This document shows positions 13,586-19,199 of a stretch of DNA of 19,199 nt, piece by piece. Origin of the DNA: JBCCFX01 sp039029515 (GTDB lineage: Bacteria; Planctomycetota; Phycisphaerae; Phycisphaerales; SM1A02). The notes under the pieces were generated by a model. The model searched no databases. It was not told the DNA's origin and saw only the letters and a program-made list of their open reading frames with translations. The position numbers and the translations under genes were made by a program. Numbering within the stretch: the stretch's first letter is position 1; each line of letters starts with the position of its first letter. Location of the stretch: contig JBCCFX010000056.1 in assembly GCA_039029515.1 (NCBI GenBank), forward strand, positions 1-19,199, read 5' to 3'.

Positions 13586-14232
13586 TGGATTCTCATTCGC
13601 GCTCGACCGACACAACCGTTGCGCTGCTGCCGTTCTGTCCGAAATGCAGGTACGACCTTCACGCGATCTCTGATTGCACAGAATGCCCAGAGTGCGGACT
13701 CTCATTTGAACCCGGCACCATCTTGCTGCCAGGCCGACGAGTTCGACAGTTACGCGAATTGTCTTTCCTCGCTTTCGGCGTCATTGCACTGCTCGTCTGC
13801 CTCGTTGCATTCTTCGGCGTTGATGCAACGTTCGGCCTGTGCGTTTGCCTTGTGCCATTGACAATCGTCTCTGGCGTGTTCTTTGTCGCAATTCAAGTCG
13901 TCTCGTGGCGGCCTTATGTCGTCATGATCATGGAATCCGGCATCGCGTATGCGCCAGCACCACAAGCGATGTCGCATTGCATTCCATGGCGCCTCATCCA
14001 ATCCACGTCCCTTCGACCAATGAGCCTCGCGCCTCACGATGCACGCGGTGATCCACCGTCGTGGCGACTCGAGATTACGTATCGTGAAAGCGCAAGGCAG
14101 TTACACTCCTATGCCGGACTTCAGTTGAACTACACGTTCGAAGCATCGCCCGAACTTGCCCACCGAGTCTCCGAAGGGCTTCGAACATGTCGCGCGGCGG
14201 CGAATGATCATGATTCAACCCATGATGCCTGA
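13582..14232 (+). CDS. Zinc-ribbon membrane protein, paralogue 3
   Basis: A 216-residue relative of paralogue 1. The ribbon is CPKC (C19, C22) and CPEC (C35, C38), again with an extra cysteine (C32). Two strongly hydrophobic segments lie at about 56-76 and 80-105. The C-terminal domain contains VVMIMESGIAYAP, CIPWRLIQSTSLRPM and SWRLEITY. The two starts ATG-ATG at 13582 and 13585 are equivalent; the first overlaps the stop of the interrupted paralogue 2 as ATGA. Because that upstream frame now ends at 13354, translational coupling to this gene may be weakened. The next gene is 101 bases downstream; that gap shows no terminator and only a 15-codon basic frame at 14234 that I do not call. Function unknown; the cysteines suggest zinc binding on one face of the membrane. 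Confidence 0.8.
   Translation: MMDSHSRSTDTTVALLPFCPKCRYDLHAISDCTECPECGLSFEPGTILLPGRRVRQLRELSFLAFGVIALLVCLVAFFGVDATFGLCVCLVPLTIVSGVFFVAIQVVSWRPYVVMIMESGIAYAPAPQAMSHCIPWRLIQSTSLRPMSLAPHDARGDPPSWRLEITYRESARQLHSYAGLQLNYTFEASPELAHRVSEGLRTCRAAANDHDSTHDA
13621..13679 (+). repeat. 59-bp near-identical segment shared with paralogue 1 (second copy)
   Basis: Second copy of the segment at 12306-12364, 1315 bases away, with two single-base differences. One of them changes CGG to AGG, both arginine, and the other is a silent change in the isoleucine-serine stretch, so the encoded residues are identical. Confidence 0.8.
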
Positions 14233-14333
14233 CATGAAGAAACGCCGTCAAATCGATTGCAAACAACGCTTCCGCATTTGACGATTCATCGATGTGTTGA
14301 TGGACTCATTCTCGACGTGCACATGATTCCCTG

Positions 14334-15023
14334 ATGACAGAACGCCCTCCATCCGCACTGACCGACGACGAGGCGATTCAACTCTGCCCGGAGTGTCCGC
14401 GGTGCGGTTATCCGCGCAAGACCGGCGATCCGTCGCTGCCATGCTCCGAGTGCGGGCTTGAGATACCGCGCGGCTCGGTCGTGCTGTTCGGCACCTCGCT
14501 GATTGCCTTTTCACCCATCCTGCGCTTCACGCCATTCGCGATCTATATCCTGATCGGCATGCGCAACACCGGCAATCTCGGCCCCGTTCCAGACGCGCTC
14601 CTGATTGTCTTGTGTATCGGCATGACCGTGGTGTTCGTGCGCCGCATCAGGAAAATGCGATCATGGAGCGAACGCCATGCGCTCTTTGTGCGCCCCGGTG
14701 AATTCTCTGTTCACGAGGCCGGGCAGGCATTGCGTTTTCAACCCATGTCCAGCTATCGGCGTGTAACTTTTGGACGCCATCGCAAATGGCGACTTGCCTG
14801 GACGAAACCTGACCCAAATACCAGCTGGCTCCTGCGCTTCGTTGGTAGTGGTCCAGGCCCCAAGCAACATGTGACCTTCAAGGGCAATGAGGGGTATGAC
14901 CGATTGACACGGTTCGTGTGGAAGGCATCGCCCGAGGATGCCTCGAAGACATTCCGGGCCGTCGAATCGCTCTTCAATTCAACGCGCCATGTTACGCCGA
15001 CGCCGTCGGATGCAGATGGCTGA
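14334..15023 (+). CDS. Zinc-ribbon membrane protein, paralogue 4
   Basis: A 229-residue protein related most closely to paralogue 2. The cysteines sit at the same residue numbers (18, 21, 24, 37, 40) in CPECPRC and CSEC, followed by GLEIPRGSVVLFG against GLDIPRGTVVLLG. Hydrophobic segments lie at about 55-75 and 86-103. The C-terminal domain differs from the others (RHALFVRPGEFSVHEAG, FVGSGPGPKQHVTFKG) and lacks the IPW block, so it has diverged in the cytosolic or periplasmic part. The ATG at 14334 has no clear ribosome binding site. Unlike paralogues 1-3 it is not overlapped by its upstream neighbour. Its last 32 bases overlap the 3' end of the convergent DUF1569-like gene. Function unknown. 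Confidence 0.8.
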   Translation: MTERPPSALTDDEAIQLCPECPRCGYPRKTGDPSLPCSECGLEIPRGSVVLFGTSLIAFSPILRFTPFAIYILIGMRNTGNLGPVPDALLIVLCIGMTVVFVRRIRKMRSWSERHALFVRPGEFSVHEAGQALRFQPMSSYRRVTFGRHRKWRLAWTKPDPNTSWLLRFVGSGPGPKQHVTFKGNEGYDRLTRFVWKASPEDASKTFRAVESLFNSTRHVTPTPSDADG

Positions 15024-15474
15024 AGTGCAACTCACAGTGGCGGCAATGCAGTCGCACCCAATCTTCGTGGGTCATCGAACCGAACAACGGACTGCGCTGC
15101 ACCATCCGTTCACCGCGATACAGCCGATCAATCGTGCGGTTGAAGTGCATGATCGCGTCGTCCCAGGTGATGTCGTCCGGCGGTGTGAATGCCTTGGCGA
15201 AATCGCCGGTCAGCTTGATGCCCGGATTGAATCCGCCTTTGAGAAACTTGTTCTTCATGAGCGGCGCGATGTATCGCAGTGGAATCGGTGCCTTGAAATC
15301 GAAGCCGTCCAGCGAGAAGTCCATGGCACGCGTGACGTGTTCAAGGTTCTGTGCTGGTGACCATCCACCGATGGTCTCCACGCCGGACTGATCAAGCGCA
15401 TCGACCTCGTTGGCGATGTCGCTCATCGTGTGAAAGCTCAGCGTGCGACGACTCGGTTCCGGCGTACTGCTCAT
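14992..15474 (-). CDS. DUF1569 / DinB-like protein
   Basis: A 160-residue soluble protein of the DinB-like four-helix fold. Family features are GWSPAQNLEHVTRAMDFSLDG near the N-terminus, WDDAIMHFNRTIDRL in the middle, and the histidine-rich end LHCRHCELHFSHLHP. Together these could place the metal-binding histidines. DinB-like proteins are often thiol-dependent transferases, but the substrate of this subgroup is unknown to me. The frame is open to 15531, but the ATG at 15474 is preferred because it overlaps the stop of the upstream 6-phosphogluconolactonase gene as ATGA, indicating a coupled pair. Its stop lies inside the last codons of paralogue 4 on the other strand, a 32-base convergent overlap. 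Confidence 0.82.
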   Translation of the reverse strand: MSSTPEPSRRTLSFHTMSDIANEVDALDQSGVETIGGWSPAQNLEHVTRAMDFSLDGFDFKAPIPLRYIAPLMKNKFLKGGFNPGIKLTGDFAKAFTPPDDITWDDAIMHFNRTIDRLYRGERMVQRSPLFGSMTHEDWVRLHCRHCELHFSHLHPTASA

Positions 15475-16313
15475 GACGATGCTGCTCCTCGGTCGTCCCA
15501 TGCGCGGCAGGCGTCGGCATCGAGATACCAATGCAACACGCCACTGTGGGGATGAATGCCTTTGATCGGGTATTCGGCCTGCGAACCTTCACCGCTTGCG
15601 ATCTGCCGAATCATGTCCGCTTTCGCCGAACCGCTGACGAGCACCGCGACATACCGCGCTGCGTTGATCAACGGGTAGGTCATGGTCACGCGCTGTGCCG
15701 GTGTGATGCCGATCGCTTCCACTCGACGAACGAGTTGTTGCTCCTCATCGAGCGCATCGGTGTGCGGGAAGAGACTTGCGGTGTGGCCATCTGTGCCCAT
15801 GCCAAGCAACACGTAGTCGAGTCGATCCTGTCCCTTCTCGCGCCAGCTCAACGTTTCTTTGAGTTGCTGTTCGTATTCGACATCGGCGGTGTCGGACATC
15901 GCGAAGATCGGATGCACCTGTTCCTGCGGGATGTCCGCGTGGTCGCCGATCGTTTCGTTGATCGCGCGGAAGTTGCTCGCATCATCATCGAACGGCACAC
16001 AACGCTCATCCACGATCCACAGATGCGTGCGCCGCCATGGGAGCCGACGATAATTGGGGTCGTACATCAGCCGTTCGTATAACGGTTGGGGTGTGCTGCC
16101 GCCCGACAGGGCGAGATGAAAATCACCAAACTCACGCACGCAGTTGTGCGCGTGGATCACGAGATCGGCCGCAATGGAATCGATGAGCTGCTCCATCGAC
16201 TCGCGACGCACGACCTTGCCCGGCAGTGCCGGCGCAGGCGGAGCCTCCGGCTCGAGTGCGTACGGTACGACGGCTGGATTGGTGCCGCTGGGCTGGTGTG
16301 GACGATCAGTCAT
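15471..16313 (-). CDS. pgl: 6-phosphogluconolactonase
   Basis: This enzyme hydrolyses 6-phosphogluconolactone in the oxidative pentose phosphate pathway. The 280-residue protein belongs to the NagB/RpiA-like superfamily. Signature blocks are LSGGSTPQPLYERL (69-82), WIVDERCVPFDDDASNFRAI (99-118) and GMGTDGHTASLFPHT (171-185), the last with the expected histidine. About 30 proline- and alanine-rich residues precede the conserved domain, so the true start could be slightly downstream, but the ATG at 16313 is the only early ATG. No zwf or gnd gene is near. The DUF1569-like gene follows with a 4-base overlap. The squalene-oxidase-repeat gene is divergent, and the 96-base gap between them carries both promoters. 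Confidence 0.93.
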   Translation of the reverse strand: MTDRPHQPSGTNPAVVPYALEPEAPPAPALPGKVVRRESMEQLIDSIAADLVIHAHNCVREFGDFHLALSGGSTPQPLYERLMYDPNYRRLPWRRTHLWIVDERCVPFDDDASNFRAINETIGDHADIPQEQVHPIFAMSDTADVEYEQQLKETLSWREKGQDRLDYVLLGMGTDGHTASLFPHTDALDEEQQLVRRVEAIGITPAQRVTMTYPLINAARYVAVLVSGSAKADMIRQIASGEGSQAEYPIKGIHPHSGVLHWYLDADACRAWDDRGAASS

Positions 16314-16362
16314 GCAATCTCATCGATGATTGGCCATGGAATGAGCAACGCGTGCCCGCCGT

Positions 16363-16368
16363 TATAGT
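16363..16368 (+). promoter_or_regulatory. Possible -10 box for the secreted repeat protein
   Basis: TATAGT matches five of six consensus positions and lies 42 bases before the ATG at 16410. No good -35 hexamer is found at the usual spacing. It is in the only intergenic region upstream of this gene. Confidence 0.25.
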
Positions 16369-16409
16369 ATGAGCAATGGACCGGTCCCGTCTTCCCGGAG
16401 GAAACCCTT

Positions 16410-17771
16410 ATGCATCGCTCGACACTCGGACTTGCTGTCATCACCACCCTGCTGATCACACCATCCGTGTTCGGGCAGGATGCCACGACGACCAGACCGA
16501 CGGATCCGGATCTGCTTGAGGACACGACCGTCCCGATGGACGATCGGATTGACCCATCGCGGATGACCGAAATCAACCCGCCGGCGCTGCCCGAGCAGGT
16601 CGTACTGCCGAAGCCGCCTGTCCACGCGATTGCCACGGATCCGAGCGAGGTCCCGATCAGCCCGGAGATCCACGCGCGGGCGATGGCCGCGATTCAGTCC
16701 GGCCTCGATGCGCTCACCACGATGCAGCATGAGAACGGCCTCTGGCTTCACAAAAAGGAATCCGCGCCAACCGATGAACCAGATCGTCCAGCACCCGTCG
16801 CACTCGCAACGACGGCGATGGCGCTTCGCGCGTACGCGCAGGCTGACCGCGATGCGTTGGAGAAAGATCACGTCCGGCGTGCGATGCAACACGTACTGCG
16901 CAGCCGCGAAGCAGATGGCGGTTATGGCGGCGGATCGTTGTCGAACTACGTCACATCATCGGTTGTCTCGGCGCTGTCCGCGTTCCAGATGGACGAATTC
17001 GCGGATCAGATCGATGATGCGGTGACGGCGCTGCAGAACAATCAATGGGATCAGGATGAAGGCATCGGTCCGCGCAAGGACTGGTTCGGCGGCGCCGGCT
17101 ACGGGAATCGCGGACGCCCGGATCTCTCCAATACCCAGATGATGCTCGAAGCACTGTACGACGCCGGCCTGAGTCCGGATGAACCCGCATTCCAGCGCGC
17201 ACTCGTGTTCCTCCAGCGCACGCAGAATCTGAAGGAAACCAACGATGCCGCATGGGCCACTAACGATGGTGGCTTCGTCTACACGCCTGCGAACAACGGT
17301 GAGTCCATGGGCAGCCAAGCGGCGGGCGATGGTCGGTACGGCGAACTGATACCCTCAGGCCGTCCGCGCAGCCTGCGCAGTTACGGCTCCATGACGTACG
17401 CAGGGTTCAAGAGCCTGCTGTACGCGGGATTGTCTGCCGACGACGTGCGCGTCCGCGCTGCATTCGACTGGGTTCGATCCAACTGGACGTTCGAGGAGAA
17501 TCCGGGCCTTGGCCAGCAGGGCTTGTATTACTACTACCACGCGATGGCTCGTGCCCTGAACGTCGCGCAACAGCACGAAATCACTGACACTGACGGCATC
17601 TCGCACAACTGGCGCGAAGAGATGATCTGCGCGATCATCGATCGTCAGCGCGATGATGGATCGTGGCGCAACGATGAACCACGCTGGATGGAAGGTGAAC
17701 GCGAGATGGCGACGATCTTCGCTGTTCTTGCGCTCGAAGAAGCACTCAAGCCGGTGCGGCCGCGCGAGTAG
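16410..17771 (+). CDS. Secreted prenyltransferase/squalene-oxidase-repeat protein
   Basis: A 453-residue protein with a clear Sec signal peptide (MHRSTLGLAVITTLLITPSV, probable cleavage near VFG-QD, residue 22). A proline- and aspartate-rich spacer follows to about residue 85. The rest is an alpha-toroid-type repeat domain: LDALTTMQHENGLW, HVLRSREADGGYGGGS, AWATNDGGFVYTP, FDWVRSNWTF and RQRDDGSWRNDEPRW resemble QW-type repeats of squalene-hopene cyclase relatives. The catalytic DXDD motif of true cyclases is not seen, so terpene cyclisation is unlikely. Secreted proteins of this kind are common in planctomycetes, with unknown role. The start is supported by GGAGGAAA (16397-16404) upstream of the ATG. 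The last 26 bases overlap the convergent haem A synthase gene. Confidence 0.85.
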   Translation: MHRSTLGLAVITTLLITPSVFGQDATTTRPTDPDLLEDTTVPMDDRIDPSRMTEINPPALPEQVVLPKPPVHAIATDPSEVPISPEIHARAMAAIQSGLDALTTMQHENGLWLHKKESAPTDEPDRPAPVALATTAMALRAYAQADRDALEKDHVRRAMQHVLRSREADGGYGGGSLSNYVTSSVVSALSAFQMDEFADQIDDAVTALQNNQWDQDEGIGPRKDWFGGAGYGNRGRPDLSNTQMMLEALYDAGLSPDEPAFQRALVFLQRTQNLKETNDAAWATNDGGFVYTPANNGESMGSQAAGDGRYGELIPSGRPRSLRSYGSMTYAGFKSLLYAGLSADDVRVRAAFDWVRSNWTFEENPGLGQQGLYYYYHAMARALNVAQQHEITDTDGISHNWREEMICAIIDRQRDDGSWRNDEPRWMEGEREMATIFAVLALEEALKPVRPRE

Positions 17772-19086
17772 CACTCGGCGCGATATAGAGTCGTCTCACC
17801 CACGCCGCGGCCAAGACGGCCGTGCCGAGCAGGCACGCACCGGTGGCCTGGTGCAACGTTGTGATTGCGACTTCCATCGCGGGAATGGCAACCGCTTCAC
17901 CACGCATCATCACCAGCGCTGCCGCGCCGATGCCCAGAAGCAGTTGCAACGACACGATGACCATGAGGGCGACGCCAAGCGTGGGTAGCGCGATGGCTTT
18001 CGCATGGACGGTCTTCGCACGAACACCCACCGTGATGGCGACGAAGGCAACAATGCAGGCCACGAGAATGTGCAGACCGAGCACGCTGTGCTTGAAACCG
18101 GCAGCGAACTCCGGATGCAGGTTGAGATGCCGGTACACCGCGCCAAGCGCCAACTGGCCGACCAGCAGAATGACCAGCGCCAAGCTGAGTTGAAAATCAC
18201 TACTCGTCGACGCGGCTTGACGATCCGCCTGCTTCCACCGAAGCGTGGTGAATGCGGCCATCAGCACGATCGTGGAAAACACGACCTGACCGAAGATGCC
18301 GTGCATGATCGCCAGGGCGATGTTGTCTTCGGTCACGCGCGTGCCACCGAGAATGCCCTGAATGATGACCGCGACGAGGATGCCGATGGATAGATGCTGC
18401 AACCATGGGCGCTGACGCGTACGCCGCATCTGCACAAGCAGCATGATCACCGACAAGCCGACGAGCAGACCCCAGAGCCGGTGGAAATGCTCGACGTACA
18501 CGCCGGCATCCTCTTGCATCATCGACATCGGATAGAACATCATCGGGTAGCGATACGTCGTCAGCCAGTCCGGCACCGCCATGCCTTCTTCGAGACCGGT
18601 CACGATCCCGCCGGAGATCAACAACGGCAGCGTCGTGAGCGCCACGAGCAACGCGAGGCGAGGAGTCCAGTCCGCACTCGACGCGGATGCCGAGCGGAAC
18701 GTCGTCCCGATCGCGGTACCAATCATCGCAAGAACGATGGACACGACAGTCGCACCGCCGATCCAGAGCAAGCCGACGGTCAATGCCTCGGCGGTCGATT
18801 CCTTGCCATTGAGACTTGCGACGATGATGAAATTGATCGCGCCAAGCAGCAGACCGACGCCGATGCCGCCGCGCATCCCGAGTGTTGTGGATCGGCCCAC
18901 AAAGAAGCCTGCGGCGAGGAGGCCCATCGCGACGATCGGCAGCAGCGCCCATTCCGGAGCCCGGACGGTCGGTGCCAGCCCGATATAGGCAATCGCCCAC
19001 AGCACAACCGATGTGCCCAGCGCAATCGTGGTCAGTGCGCCGATATCCGGCCTGGATGGTGCAGGAACGGCAGTGTTCTCGGTCAT
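17746..19086 (-). CDS. ctaA: Haem A synthase (COX15/CtaA family) with N-terminal membrane extension
   Basis: CtaA oxidises the C8 methyl of haem O to give haem A for cytochrome oxidase, in the inner membrane. The conserved domain starts near residue 140. It has GGIVTGLEEGMAVPDWLTTY (159-178), the EHFHR block (E199, H202), a MHGIFGQ block (H262), H333 or H339, and TTLHQATGA (H412), giving the four haem-ligand histidines. Eight membrane segments fit this part. Residues 1-135 add about four more hydrophobic segments not found in the short family members. The ATG at 19086 is chosen over an in-frame upstream start at 19125 because AGGAGG (19093-19098) lies six bases before it. A CRP-type palindrome is 60 bases upstream. 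The gene ends within the last codons of the convergent repeat-protein gene. A haem O synthase gene is not in the window. Confidence 0.9.
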   Translation of the reverse strand: MTENTAVPAPSRPDIGALTTIALGTSVVLWAIAYIGLAPTVRAPEWALLPIVAMGLLAAGFFVGRSTTLGMRGGIGVGLLLGAINFIIVASLNGKESTAEALTVGLLWIGGATVVSIVLAMIGTAIGTTFRSASASSADWTPRLALLVALTTLPLLISGGIVTGLEEGMAVPDWLTTYRYPMMFYPMSMMQEDAGVYVEHFHRLWGLLVGLSVIMLLVQMRRTRQRPWLQHLSIGILVAVIIQGILGGTRVTEDNIALAIMHGIFGQVVFSTIVLMAAFTTLRWKQADRQAASTSSDFQLSLALVILLVGQLALGAVYRHLNLHPEFAAGFKHSVLGLHILVACIVAFVAITVGVRAKTVHAKAIALPTLGVALMVIVSLQLLLGIGAAALVMMRGEAVAIPAMEVAITTLHQATGACLLGTAVLAAAWVRRLYIAPSATRAAAPA

Positions 19087-19138
19087 CTCGTGCCTCCTGG
19101 CAACACGCGATTCATCATGGACCATGCCCGATGAGCGG

Positions 19139-19144
19139 TATACT
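19139..19144 (+). promoter_or_regulatory. GGTATACT box, first of two
   Basis: TATACT matches five of six -10 positions on the plus strand and is preceded by GG. The core GTATAC is palindromic, so it could equally serve the minus-strand haem A synthase gene as TATACC. A second GGTATACT lies 37 bases to the right. Confidence 0.3.
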
Positions 19145-19145
19145 A

Positions 19146-19161
19146 TGTGACGAATTTCACA
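19146..19161. promoter_or_regulatory. CRP/FNR-family operator-like palindrome
   Basis: TGTGA-CGAATT-TCACA is an exact match to the E. coli CRP consensus TGTGA-N6-TCACA. It is located between two GGTATACT boxes and upstream of the haem A synthase start. A Crp/Fnr-type regulator controlling a respiratory gene would be sensible. It may also serve a gene beyond the right edge. Confidence 0.5.
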
Positions 19162-19175
19162 AAGGCTACCGAAGG

Positions 19176-19181
19176 TATACT
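19176..19181 (+). promoter_or_regulatory. GGTATACT box, second of two
   Basis: TATACT, five of six matches to the -10 consensus, within AAGGTATACTTT. If used on the plus strand it would start a transcript near 19188, leaving the window. No strong -35 is present; the CRP-like palindrome covers that place, which fits either activation or repression. Confidence 0.3.
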
Positions 19182-19199
19182 TTCCGCCTCTGGAGAGCG

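Noticed and set aside
14234..14281. 15-codon basic frame MKKRRQIDCKQRFRI between paralogues 3 and 4
   Set aside because: It is very short, has no ribosome binding site and lacks any supporting context.

Overview
This window is GC-rich bacterial chromosome. It most likely comes from a planctomycete, probably of the Phycisphaerae. The clearest clue is a run of small membrane proteins that begin with a 'CPxCxYDL...CPEC' zinc ribbon, a module I associate with planctomycetes. Weak or absent Shine-Dalgarno sites, GTG/TTG starts and housekeeping genes scattered out of their usual operons fit this. The lineage is an inference; no rRNA gene is present.

Layout. (1) 1-544, minus strand: a 77-codon hypothetical gene followed by the N-terminus of a threonine synthase that runs off the left edge. 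(2) 626-2657, plus strand: a two-gene arsenosugar cassette, ArsM-type methyltransferase then ArsS-type radical SAM protein. A possible small transcript unit and a good intrinsic terminator (2856-2899) follow. (3) 2927-7703, minus strand: carB followed by an isolated nuoH. (4) 7704-9380, plus strand: a G-rich heptamer repeat region, a PlsC-type acyltransferase and ruvA. (5) 9381-10746: repeat-rich accessory island holding GTAG-headed palindromes, a 32-bp hairpin repeat in three copies, and a 108-bp direct repeat on either side of an unrecognised 235-residue gene. (6) 10747-11805, minus strand: mannose-1-phosphate guanylyltransferase. (7) 11884-15023, plus strand: ruvX, then four tandem zinc-ribbon membrane paralogues; the second has an in-frame stop. 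(8) 14992-16313, minus strand: 6-phosphogluconolactonase and a DUF1569/DinB-like protein. (9) 16410-17771, plus strand: a secreted prenyltransferase/squalene-oxidase-repeat protein. (10) 17746-19086, minus strand: a COX15/CtaA-type haem A synthase with an extra N-terminal membrane region. A perfect TGTGA-N6-TCACA palindrome lies upstream of it.

How the genes work together. ArsM and ArsS are expected to act in sequence: arsenic methylation, then addition of a 5'-deoxyadenosyl group. RuvX and the first three zinc-ribbon genes are joined by 4-base start/stop overlaps, so they were built as one translationally coupled unit. The alternating similarity of the paralogues (1 with 3, 2 with 4) suggests duplication of a two-gene unit. 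The most unusual parts of the window are this zinc-ribbon array with its interrupted second member, the repeat island around the orphan gene, and the operator-like palindrome upstream of haem A synthase. I see no tRNA, rRNA, CRISPR array, transposase or phage gene.
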